From Hyphomicrobiales bacterium (GTDB taxonomy: Bacteria > Pseudomonadota > Alphaproteobacteria > Rhizobiales > Phreatobacteraceae), in contig JAFKKV010000036.1 in assembly GCA_017304475.1 (NCBI GenBank), positions 1 to 64,000 of the forward strand: 64,000 nt of DNA, in the 5' to 3' direction. Below the pieces are notes generated by a model, which was not told the DNA's origin, ran no database searches, and worked only from the letters and a program-made list of their open reading frames with translations. This document shows, in pieces, positions 52,308-59,870 of this stretch. The first letter of the stretch is position 1, and each line of letters opens with the position of its first letter. A program made the translations under genes and the position numbers.

Positions 52308-53200
52308 GACCGCTTCTCCATGCCGATCAGCTGGTGACGCACGCGTTCGGTGGCGAGGTCGATGATCATGACGGTCGCGATGATCAGCACCAGGATTGCC
52401 GAGACGTCGGAATAGTAGAATTTTCTGATGGCCTCGATCAGGTCCTGCCCGATGCCGCCGGCGCCGACGAAGCCCATCACCGCCGCGCCGCGGACATTCA
52501 CTTCGAAACGCAGCAGCGCGTAGCTGACGAAATTCGACAGGACCTGAGGCACCACCGCGAAGCGGACGGTTTCGGTCCAGGTGGCGCCGGTGGCGGTCAG
52601 GCCGTCGATCGGCTTCATGTCGATATTCTCGACCACCTCGGCGAACAGCTTGCCGAGCGCGCCGGCGGTGTGAATGGCGATGGCCAGCACGCCGGGCACC
52701 GGCCCGAGGCCGAAGGCGACGACGAAGATCAGCGCGAAGACGATCTCCGGGACGGTGCGGCAGAATTCCAGGAAGCGCTTGGCGCCGACGCGGATCCAGG
52801 GGCGAGGGGTCAGGTTGCCGGCGGCGAAGAAGCAGAGCGCGAAACCGGCGACGGCGCCGAGCACGGTGCCGACATAGGCGATGAGCAGGGTCTCGGCCAG
52901 CAGCTTCAACCATTTGTCGAGACCCCACATCCACTCGGCGGGATCGACCAGGACGAAGCGTCCGGTGGCAGGGCCGTTATCGAGCGTGAAGATGCGGCCG
53001 ACATAGTCGGTGAAGCGCCAGAGATTGCTGACGAATTTCACCACGTCGACATCCGTGACGGCGCCGGCGAGCACGGTCGCGCAGCCGAACAGGACGAGGC
53101 CGAGGATCAATTGCCGGCGCTTGGCGCCGACCGCCTCGCCATAGGCGCGCCGGAGCGGCTCGAGCTGCTGGTCGGGCAGGCGTGGAACGGCGCTCGCCAT
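52304..53200 (-). CDS. phnE1: Phosphonate ABC transporter permease (first PhnE)
   Basis: This 298-residue membrane protein has FLEFCRTVPEIVFALIFVVAFGLGPVPGVLAIAIHTAGALGKLFAEVVENIDMKP and GATWTETVRFAVVPQVLSNF with the EAA-type coupling loop, then GGIGQDLIEAIRKFYY. It forms the channel with PhnE2. A hairpin with a U-rich tail lies between phnD and this gene, which would lower its expression relative to the binding protein. Confidence 0.92.
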   Translation of the reverse strand: MASAVPRLPDQQLEPLRRAYGEAVGAKRRQLILGLVLFGCATVLAGAVTDVDVVKFVSNLWRFTDYVGRIFTLDNGPATGRFVLVDPAEWMWGLDKWLKLLAETLLIAYVGTVLGAVAGFALCFFAAGNLTPRPWIRVGAKRFLEFCRTVPEIVFALIFVVAFGLGPVPGVLAIAIHTAGALGKLFAEVVENIDMKPIDGLTATGATWTETVRFAVVPQVLSNFVSYALLRFEVNVRGAAVMGFVGAGGIGQDLIEAIRKFYYSDVSAILVLIIATVMIIDLATERVRHQLIGMEKRS

Positions 53201-53232
53201 GAACTTTTCTCCTGAGAAAGATGTGAGCGCCC

Positions 53233-53272
53233 GACAAAGAAACGGGGTGGGCCGCGACAGGACCCACCCCGT
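53233..53272 (-). terminator. Attenuating hairpin between phnD and phnE1
   Basis: On the minus strand ACGGGGTGGG (53272-53263) pairs perfectly with CCCACCCCGT (53251-53242) around an 11-nt loop. The stem is followed by TTTCTTTG, so it looks like a leaky intrinsic terminator 20 bp after the phnD stop. Such a structure would allow more PhnD binding protein than permease to be made. Confidence 0.65.
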
Positions 53273-53292
53273 GGAGGTTGCTCTGAGGTCGT

Positions 53293-54213
53293 TCAGGAGC
53301 GCGCGCGGCGCATCTGGTCGACGAATTTCTGCAGCTCGACGATGGTCTCGTAGTCGCGATGCGAGACGGCGTGGAAGCCGAGATCCTTGCCGTCGGACAG
53401 CCGGTCGAAGGCGGCCTTGGCCTTGGCCGGGGCTTCCATGAAGGCCTTCAGGATGGCCGCGCGCGCCTCTTCCGGGAGCGAGGAGATGAAGGCATAGGGC
53501 GAGCCGGCGATCAGGTCGGACTTGAAGATCATCTTGAAGTCCTCGGCGCGCACCATGTTCTTGTTGACCATGCGCGAGAGGTTGGAATCAGTCTCGGAGT
53601 TCCACCAGTTGAAGGCGGCGTCGCAGGTGCCCTGCTGGACCGCGGTCACGGCGTTCTCATGGGAGCCGGCATAAACGACGCGGGCGAAGAACTGGTCGGG
53701 ATTGGTGATGCCGAGCTTGCTCAGGGCAAAGCGCGGTACATTGTTGCCGGAGGTCGAATTGGGGTCGACGAGGCAGAGGTTCTTGCCGCGCAGGTCCTCG
53801 ATCTTGGTCGCCGGGTTGTTGGCCCGCACATAGAGCACCGAATAATAGCCGATCGAACCGTCGGAATTGATCGAGGTGACGAAGGGCTGGACGGCGCCGC
53901 TGGTGACCGAGTGGGCGCGGACATAAGAAGCCGGGCCGTAATAGGCGAGCTGGATCTGGCCGGCACGCTGGCCCTCGATGACCGCGGCATAGTCATTGGC
54001 GATGCGCAGCGTCACCTTGGTGCCGAGCTCGCGCGCCAGATATTCGACGAAGGGGGCGTAGCGCTCGGTCACGCCCGAGGCGTTCTCGGCCGGGATGACG
54101 GCGAGCACCAGCTCGGGATAGCGGCTTTGCCAGGTCTGCGTCTGGGCCTGCACGGCGGTGGCGGCGATGGCGAGCCCGGCAAGGCCGGCCAGCACGTTGC
54201 GGCGGGTGAACAT
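53293..54213 (-). CDS. phnD: Phosphonate ABC transporter substrate-binding protein
   Basis: This 306-residue periplasmic protein begins MFTRRNVLAGLAGLAIAATAVQAQ, a signal with a twin-arginine pair. The mature domain contains VIPAENASGVTERYAPFVEYL, AYYGPASYVRAH, GYYSVLYVRANNPA, LVDPNSTSGNNVPRFAL and FARVVYAGSHENAV, the strongly conserved PhnD pocket. It delivers phosphonates to the PhnE channel. It lies 36 bp downstream of phnC. Confidence 0.94.
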   Translation of the reverse strand: MFTRRNVLAGLAGLAIAATAVQAQTQTWQSRYPELVLAVIPAENASGVTERYAPFVEYLARELGTKVTLRIANDYAAVIEGQRAGQIQLAYYGPASYVRAHSVTSGAVQPFVTSINSDGSIGYYSVLYVRANNPATKIEDLRGKNLCLVDPNSTSGNNVPRFALSKLGITNPDQFFARVVYAGSHENAVTAVQQGTCDAAFNWWNSETDSNLSRMVNKNMVRAEDFKMIFKSDLIAGSPYAFISSLPEEARAAILKAFMEAPAKAKAAFDRLSDGKDLGFHAVSHRDYETIVELQKFVDQMRRARS

Positions 54214-54249
54214 GGTCGTGTCTCCGAAAAAGGCGGATTGGCGATCGGG

Positions 54250-55056
54250 TCAGGCAAGAGCCGCGGTGGCGAAGGCGCCGGCCGCGGCGGGAACCGGGGT
54301 ATGGCTGTCGATGACCTCGTCGGCCTCGATGCCGTAGAGCTCGCGCGCCGCGGCATTGGTCAGCTCGGCCGGCGAGCCGTCGAACACGACCCGGCCCTGG
54401 GCCATGCCGACGAGACGGTCGCAATAGGTCTTGGCGAGGTCGAGCGAATGAAGATTGCAGATCACCGTGATGCCGTAGTGACGGTTGATCCGCTGCAGCG
54501 CGTCCATGACGATGCGGGTGTTGCGCGGATCGAGCGAGGCGATCGGCTCGTCGGCGAGAATGAATTTCGGTTCCTGGACCAGGGCGCGGGCGATCGCCAC
54601 GCGCTGCTGCTGGCCGCCGGACAGACTTTCTGCACGCTGGCTGGCGAGCGAGCCGATATCGAACTGCTCCAGCGCCGACAGGGCGATGGCCTTGTCCTCG
54701 GCGGTCCACAGCTTGAGCAAGGCGCGGGCCTGGCTGACATGGTTGAGCCGGCCCATCAGCACATTGGTCAGCACGTCGAGGCGGCCGACCAGATTGAACT
54801 GCTGGAAGATCATGGCGCAGGACTGGCGCCAGGCGCGCAGTTCCGCGCCGTGAAGGCCGGTGACGTCACGGCCGTCGAACAGGATACGGCCTTCAGAGGG
54901 GTCCTGCAGGCGGTTGATCATGCGCAGCAAGGTCGATTTGCCGGCACCCGAGCGGCCGATCACGCCGATGAAGGCGCCTTCGGCGATGTCGAGCGAGACG
55001 TCCGACACGGCGGCTTTCGCGCCAAATCGTCGGGTGACCTTGTCGATGGTGAGCAT
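54250..55056 (-). CDS. phnC: Phosphonate ABC transporter ATP-binding protein
   Basis: This 268-residue ATPase has Walker A GRSGAGKST, the PhnC-type RAWRQSCAMIFQQFNLVGRLDVLTNVLMGRL, signature LSGGQQQRVAIARA, Walker B FILADEPIASLD and switch LHSLDLAKTYCDR. It is the first gene of phnCDE1E2. A PhoB-like heptamer array lies 71 nt upstream. Length fits PhnC with a short Ala-rich C-terminal tail. Confidence 0.95.
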   Translation of the reverse strand: MLTIDKVTRRFGAKAAVSDVSLDIAEGAFIGVIGRSGAGKSTLLRMINRLQDPSEGRILFDGRDVTGLHGAELRAWRQSCAMIFQQFNLVGRLDVLTNVLMGRLNHVSQARALLKLWTAEDKAIALSALEQFDIGSLASQRAESLSGGQQQRVAIARALVQEPKFILADEPIASLDPRNTRIVMDALQRINRHYGITVICNLHSLDLAKTYCDRLVGMAQGRVVFDGSPAELTNAAARELYGIEADEVIDSHTPVPAAAGAFATAALA

Positions 55057-55127
55057 GGGGCCAAGCCTTGCTGAAACAATGCGGCGCGCCGCAAGCAGGG
55101 GGCGCCATCTCTTCAGCTCTCGGCTCT

Positions 55128-55156
55128 AGGACAGGCGAATAACAGTTTTGTGACGC
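55128..55156 (-). promoter_or_regulatory. PhoB-box heptamer array upstream of phnC
   Basis: Read on the minus strand, GCGTCAC, CTGTTAT and CTGTCCT occur with exactly 4-bp spacers (AAAA and TCGC). All are close to the PhoB heptamer CTGTCAT/C. The array ends 71 nt before the phnC ATG. It predicts PhoB-driven expression of phnCDE1E2 under phosphate limitation. Confidence 0.68.
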
Positions 55157-55204
55157 CGTTATGCTGGAGGTATGAAGCAAATGTCGCAGGCGATTACTTC
55201 TGAA

Positions 55205-55233
55205 TTGTCATCCAGATGTCATTGATGTGTCAT
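55205..55233 (+). promoter_or_regulatory. PhoB-box heptamer array upstream of the hexapeptide transferase gene
   Basis: TTGTCAT, ATGTCAT and GTGTCAT occur in direct repeat with 4-bp spacers (CCAG, TGAT), each one mismatch from the PhoB heptamer CTGTCAT. The array ends 67 nt before ATG 55301. It is the best match to the consensus of the three arrays in the window and is back-to-back with the phnC array. Confidence 0.72.
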
Positions 55234-55300
55234 TCGGGCCGGCAAGACCGTCGCATTCCTCCCGCCTCGGGCGCGTCCCCCCGCAGCAGAAAGCCTCGAT

Positions 55301-55921
55301 ATGACCAAGCTCGGCCTCGAACCGTCGATCCATCCGGACGCGATCATCCGCAACAGCCGCTTCGGCGCCTATACCGAGGTCGGCGCAAGAACGGTGATCT
55401 CTGAAACCGTCATGGGCGACTATTCCTATATCGTCCAGGACGGCCAGATCGACATGTCCGAGATCGGCAAGTTCTGTTCGATCGCCTCGCATGTGCGGAT
55501 CAATCCGGGCAACCATCCGACCGAACGGGCAAGCCAGAGCCACTTTCTCTACCGTGCCTCGCGCTATTTCGACGGCGAACCGGACGAAGCGGGCTTTTTC
55601 GACTGGCGCCGCGCCCATGCGGTGACGATCGGCCATGACGTCTGGATCGGCCATGGCGGGGTCGTGCTGGCCGGCCGCACGGTCGGCACCGGCGCGGTGG
55701 TCGCGGCCGGCGCGATCGTCACCAAGGATGTCGCGCCCTATACGATCGTCGGCGGCAATCCGGCGCGCGTGATCCGCCGGCGCTTCGACGAGGCGGTCGC
55801 CGAGCGGCTGCAGGCGCTGGCCTGGTGGGACTGGAGCCACGCGCGGCTGAGGCTCGCCTTGCCGGATTTCCGGGCACTCGCCATCGAGGCCTTCCTGGAC
55901 AAATATGAGAACGAAGCCTGA
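55301..55921 (+). CDS. Phosphonate-metabolism hexapeptide-repeat acyltransferase
   Basis: This 206-residue protein has left-handed beta-helix repeats (IIRNSRFGAYTEVGARTVI, VMGDYSYI, IGKFCSIASHVRINPGNHP) and the active-site region GHDVWIGHGGVVLAGRTVGTGAVVAAGAIVTKDVAPYTIVGGNPARVIRRRF. The order and the adjacent phn genes fit the phosphonate-linked transferase family (TIGR03308 type). It probably acetylates an aminophosphonate or an intermediate, protecting the cell or allowing C-P lyase to use it, but the acceptor is not known. It is preceded by the best PhoB-box array and followed by a perfect palindrome. Confidence 0.85.
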   Translation: MTKLGLEPSIHPDAIIRNSRFGAYTEVGARTVISETVMGDYSYIVQDGQIDMSEIGKFCSIASHVRINPGNHPTERASQSHFLYRASRYFDGEPDEAGFFDWRRAHAVTIGHDVWIGHGGVVLAGRTVGTGAVVAAGAIVTKDVAPYTIVGGNPARVIRRRFDEAVAERLQALAWWDWSHARLRLALPDFRALAIEAFLDKYENEA

Positions 55922-55942
55922 TAGACTGTCTTGATGTACAGC

Positions 55943-55970
55943 GTCATGGCGAGGCCGGCCTCGCCATGAC
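55943..55970. repeat. Perfect 28-bp palindrome
   Basis: GTCATGGCGAGGCC is followed directly by its exact reverse complement, GGCCTCGCCATGAC, with no spacer. It lies 22 bp after the hexapeptide transferase stop. It can form a hairpin in RNA with a small GC-rich loop but lacks a T-run. It may be a terminator, a REP-type element or a protein site. The rest of the 123-bp gap to the next gene has nothing notable. Confidence 0.55.
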
Positions 55971-56044
55971 CACCCGGTTCGCTTGCTCCGCGGCGGGCGG
56001 GGCCCCAGCATCGGTCGCGGGCGTCGGTCTGCCCGGGAGGTTCC

Positions 56045-58741
56045 ATGTCTCTCTATCGGCTCGATCGCTATTTCACGCCGTCATCGGTGGCCATTGTCGG
56101 CGCCACCGACCGGCCGGGATCCATGGGCATGGCGCTGCTCGCTAATATGCGCCGGGCCGGCTTTGACGGCGGGCTCTACCCGGTCAATCCGCATCACCAG
56201 GCGCTTGACGGCCTTGCCTGCTACCCCTCGCTCGGCGCGCTGCCCGGCGTCCCGGACCTGGTGGTCCTGGCGACGCCCGGACGAACCATTCCCGGCCTCG
56301 TCGCGGAGGCCTCGGCGCTCGGCGTGCCGGCGGCGGTGGTCATCTCGGCGCTCGAGCGGGACGGCTACGGCGCCGCCGCAAAGCAGATCGTCAAGGCGGC
56401 GCGGGCCCATGGGCTCAGGATCGTCGGGCCGAACTGCTTCGGGGTCATCGCGCCGCATGGCAAGGTCGATGCGAGCTTCGCCTCGCGCGGCGCCAGGCCC
56501 GGTTCGCTCGCCTTCGTCTCGCAATCGGGCGCGATCGCCTCGGCCCTGCTGGAATGGGCGCATTTGCGCAATATCGGCTTTTCCGGCGTGGTGACGATCG
56601 GCGACCAGCTGGATGTCGATGTCGGCGACTGGCTCGACTATTTCGCCGCGGATTATCGCAGCCGGGCGATCCTGCTCTATGTCGAGGCGGTCACCGACGT
56701 TCGCAAGTTCATGGCTTCGGCCAGGGCGGCGGCGCGGTCGAAACCGGTGATCGTGCTGAAGTCCGGGCGGCACCGCGCCGCCGCCAACGCGGCCCATTCG
56801 CATACCGGCGCCCTGGCCGGATCCGACGACGTCTATGCCGCGGCCTTCGCCCGTGCCGGCCTGGTGCGGGTGACCGATCTCGACGAGCTGATCGCGGCGG
56901 CCGAGACGCTGTCGCGCTTCACGCCGTTTCACGGCGACCGGCTGGGCATCGTGACGAATGGCGGCGGCCTCGGCGTTCTCGCGGTCGACAGCCTGATCGA
57001 CCGGGGCGGCAGGCTGGCGAGCCTCGGTGCCGCCACCTTGACCCGGCTCGAGGCGGCCATGCCGGCGATCTGGTCGCATGGCAATCCGATCGACATCATC
57101 GGCGACGCCGATGCCGCCCGTTATGACGAGGCGATGCAGGCAGCCCTCGACGATCCCAATGTCGATGCCGTGCTGGTGATGAACTGCCCGACCGCCTTGC
57201 TGCCGAGCCGCGAGGCGGCCACGGCGGTGGCCAATGTGGTGACGTCCCGGCGGTCCAGGGGCGAGCGGGTCAAGCCGGTCTTCTCGGTCTGGCTCGGCGA
57301 CCAGGAGGAGGCGACGACGATCTTCGCCGAAGCCGGCCTGCCGAGCTATCCGACGGAGTCGGAGGCCATTCGCGGCTTCATGCATATCGTCGGCTATACG
57401 CGCGGCCAGGCGGCGCTCTTGGAGACGCCGGAAAGCGCCGAGATCGTGCCGCCGGCCGATCTCGCCAAGCTGCGCGCGGCGATCGCCGCGACGGTCAAGG
57501 CCGGGCGGCGCTGGCTCGATCCGATCCTGGTCGATCGCATCCTCGCGGCCTATGGCATCGCCACCATCCCGATCCGGGCGGCGCGGACGGCCGAGGAGGC
57601 CGGTGAACACGCCGTGGAATTCCTGGCTGGCGGCCATGCCTGCGCGGTGAAGATCCTGTCGCCCGATATTGTGCACAAATCGGATGTCGGCGGCGTGCAG
57701 CTCGGCCTCGCGACGCGCGAGGCGGTGGAGGCCGCGGCGACGGACATGCTGACCCGCATCATCAGGGAGGTGCCCAAGGCGACCATCGAAGGCGTGACGG
57801 TGCAGCCGATGATCCACCGCCCCGGCGCGATCGAGCTGATCGCCGGCCTCGCCGACGACCGCACCTTCGGCTCGGTCATGCTGTTCGGCCGTGGCGGCAA
57901 GGCGGTGGAACTGATCAAGGATCGCGCGCTGGCGCTGCCGCCGCTCGATATGCGGATCGCCCGCGACATGATCGCCCGCACCCGCATTTCCAGGCAGATG
58001 GCGGGCTATCGCGACGTGCCGGCGGTGGACGTGGCCAAGGTCGCCGAGGTGCTGGTGCGCCTGTCGCAACTGGCCGCCGATCTCGCCGACGTCGCCGAGA
58101 TCGACATCAATCCGCTCCTGGCCGACGCCACCGGCGTGCTGGCGCTCGACGCGCGCATCGCGGTCGGCGCGCCGAAGGCCGAAAAGCTCGGCGCCGGTGG
58201 CCATCCGCGTTTCGCCATTCGCCCCTATCCGAAGGAATGGGAACGGACGGTGGAGACCGAAAGCGGCTACCGCTTCCGGATCCGGCCGGTGCGGCCGGAG
58301 GACGAGGCGATCTTTCGCGACTTCCTCGAACGGGTCGATCCGGACGACCTGCGCCAGCGCTTCTTCGCGCCGATCAAGCAGTTCAGCCATGCCTTCATCG
58401 CCAAGCTCGCCCAGATCGATTATGCGCGCTCGATGGTGCTGGTGGCGCTGGAGGAGACGACCGGCGACCTCATCGGCACGGTCAGGCTGCATGCCGACCC
58501 CGACAATGAGAATGCCGAATATGCGGTGTTCATTCGCAGCGACATGCAGGGTCGTGGCCTCGGCATCACCATGATGCGGCTGATCATCGACTATGCGCGC
58601 GAACAGGGCACGAAACGCATCTATGGCCAGGTGCTCAACGAGAACCACAGGATGCTGGCGCTGGCGCGCGACCTCGGTTTCGTCGTCGGCGTCGATCCCG
58701 ACGACCATTCCCTGCAGCGGGTCGTGCTGGACCTGACCTGA
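56045..58741 (+). CDS. Acyl-CoA synthetase (ADP-forming type)/GNAT fusion, Pat-like protein acetyltransferase
   Basis: This 898-residue protein has a CoA-binding domain from the N-terminus (SSVAIVGATDRPGSMGMALLANM), a succinyl-CoA-ligase-like part with VSQSGAIASALLEW and SHTGALAGSDDVYAAAF, an ATP-grasp domain around residues 480-710 (VKILSPDIVHKSDVGGVQLGL, EIDINPLLAD), and a C-terminal GNAT domain from about residue 735 with the acetyl-CoA motif DMQGRGLG. This is the order of Pat/PatZ enzymes that acetylate lysine in acyl-CoA synthetases. The SHTG histidine used as phosphorylation site in active ADP-forming synthetases is present near residue 252. It is a single-gene unit ended by a hairpin. 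Confidence 0.85.
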   Translation: MSLYRLDRYFTPSSVAIVGATDRPGSMGMALLANMRRAGFDGGLYPVNPHHQALDGLACYPSLGALPGVPDLVVLATPGRTIPGLVAEASALGVPAAVVISALERDGYGAAAKQIVKAARAHGLRIVGPNCFGVIAPHGKVDASFASRGARPGSLAFVSQSGAIASALLEWAHLRNIGFSGVVTIGDQLDVDVGDWLDYFAADYRSRAILLYVEAVTDVRKFMASARAAARSKPVIVLKSGRHRAAANAAHSHTGALAGSDDVYAAAFARAGLVRVTDLDELIAAAETLSRFTPFHGDRLGIVTNGGGLGVLAVDSLIDRGGRLASLGAATLTRLEAAMPAIWSHGNPIDIIGDADAARYDEAMQAALDDPNVDAVLVMNCPTALLPSREAATAVANVVTSRRSRGERVKPVFSVWLGDQEEATTIFAEAGLPSYPTESEAIRGFMHIVGYTRGQAALLETPESAEIVPPADLAKLRAAIAATVKAGRRWLDPILVDRILAAYGIATIPIRAARTAEEAGEHAVEFLAGGHACAVKILSPDIVHKSDVGGVQLGLATREAVEAAATDMLTRIIREVPKATIEGVTVQPMIHRPGAIELIAGLADDRTFGSVMLFGRGGKAVELIKDRALALPPLDMRIARDMIARTRISRQMAGYRDVPAVDVAKVAEVLVRLSQLAADLADVAEIDINPLLADATGVLALDARIAVGAPKAEKLGAGGHPRFAIRPYPKEWERTVETESGYRFRIRPVRPEDEAIFRDFLERVDPDDLRQRFFAPIKQFSHAFIAKLAQIDYARSMVLVALEETTGDLIGTVRLHADPDNENAEYAVFIRSDMQGRGLGITMMRLIIDYAREQGTKRIYGQVLNENHRMLALARDLGFVVGVDPDDHSLQRVVLDLT

Positions 58742-58743
58742 AG

Positions 58744-58792
58744 GAGACGGGTGCCGGCGCCCCGGCCTTGTGGTCCGGGCGCCGGCCGTCTC
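58744..58792. terminator. Long GC-rich hairpin between convergent genes
   Basis: GCCGGCGCCC (58753-58762) pairs perfectly with GGGCGCCGGC (58777-58786), and outer GAGACGG/CCGTCTC arms can extend the structure. It fills the 49 bp between the Pat-like gene and the convergent GNAT gene, so it can stop transcription from both sides. No clear T-run follows on either strand. Confidence 0.55.
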
Positions 58793-59564
58793 AGCGCGCG
58801 ATGTGCAGCATGGTGCCGCAATCGGCGAAGCCGATGCGCCGGTAGGTCCGCCACGCCGCCTCCTCCCGCGCCGTCATCAGGAACGGGAAGGCTATGCCCC
58901 GGTCCATGGCGCGCGCCGCCAGCAGGGCGGCGACACCGCCGCCGATGCCACGCCGGCGCGCCGATGGCCTGACCCCGATGGCGGCGATCTCGGTGACGCC
59001 GTCATGGGGTGGCGCATAGAGACCGGAGCCGAGCGGTTCGCCGCTGCCGGCGGCGCGCGCCAGGGCGACGCCGCCGCCCGCGCGGACGGCATGACGGAGG
59101 CGCTCGATATCGGCGGTCGTGGTCTCCCCGCCGCCATGGGCTTCGTTCTGCAGCCGCGCGGCGGCCTCGAGATCCGCCGCCCGTTCGGCCATCAGCCATT
59201 CGACGTCGGGAAGATCGGGCACTGGGGCGAGCGTTGCCCGCGTGCAGGTCATGAGGGGCAGGAGGCGTTCGGCCGTGAAGCCATGGGACTGGAGGCAGGG
59301 CAGGACTGCGGGGGCGAGGTCGGGAATATATTCGAGCCTGGCTGTCCGGCCGGTCGCGGCAAAGAACGCGACGAGGACGGCGATCCCTGCCTCGCCCGGT
59401 TCGGCGCCGTCATCCGGGATCGCGTAATTGCGCAGCGGATCGGAGCTTGCCGCGTCGATCATCACGGTGAAGGGCGGCAGGCGGAAAACGTTGCTGCCAC
59501 AGTTCATGGTGGCGCGCAGACAGGCCGAAACACGGTGCAGGGCCGTGCGGTTCTCGGTGGACAT
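58791..59564 (-). CDS. GNAT-family N-acetyltransferase
   Basis: This 257-residue protein has a divergent N-terminal half and a C-terminal GNAT fold with the acetyl-CoA-binding segment EIAAIGVRPSARRRGIGGGVAALLAARAMDRG. It ends in MTAREEAAWRTYRRIGFADCGTMLHIAR, a typical GNAT beta-strand and final motif. The substrate is unknown. A 19-codon ORF lies about 120 bp upstream in the same direction. Confidence 0.78.
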   Translation of the reverse strand: MSTENRTALHRVSACLRATMNCGSNVFRLPPFTVMIDAASSDPLRNYAIPDDGAEPGEAGIAVLVAFFAATGRTARLEYIPDLAPAVLPCLQSHGFTAERLLPLMTCTRATLAPVPDLPDVEWLMAERAADLEAAARLQNEAHGGGETTTADIERLRHAVRAGGGVALARAAGSGEPLGSGLYAPPHDGVTEIAAIGVRPSARRRGIGGGVAALLAARAMDRGIAFPFLMTAREEAAWRTYRRIGFADCGTMLHIAR

Positions 59565-59870
59565 GGGGCATTCTCGGCAGGCGTCGTGGGCGACGCTCGG
59601 TCTGGACCCGGATCGGATGACGCGGGCGCGGAGATCGCTGCCGTATGGCCTGTCGAGGCGACGTTTCAGGTCAGGACCGGAGGGTCCTCAGAAAGACGCG
59701 GCCCGGCCGGCCGTTACGGCGGCGAGGTAGGCGGTGCGGTCAATCATTTGCAACTCCATGCAACGGGCCGTGCGTCATAGCCAAAGCTCTTGCGTGCATC
59801 AAGAGCCGGCAAGATATGGCTCGCCGCCGGGCTGGCCGTCCGCGGCAGGCGAAGCATGTCGGTCAGGCCG
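59565..59870. other. Gap with a 19-codon ORF upstream of the GNAT gene
   Basis: This 306-bp interval separates two leftward genes. On the minus strand, ATG 59747 with GGAG 6 nt upstream opens a 19-codon ORF ending at 59688 (MIDRTAYLAAVTAGRAASF). It is followed at once by a 6-bp hairpin AGGACC/GGTCCT. This could be a translated leader or chance. No other gene, riboswitch fold or strong promoter is recognised. Confidence 0.35.

Noticed and set aside
56081..58708. Minus-strand open frame of 875 codons opposite the Pat-like gene
   Set aside because: The plus-strand frame carries the CoA-binding, ATP-grasp and GNAT motifs. The antisense product is Arg/Asp/His-rich and featureless.
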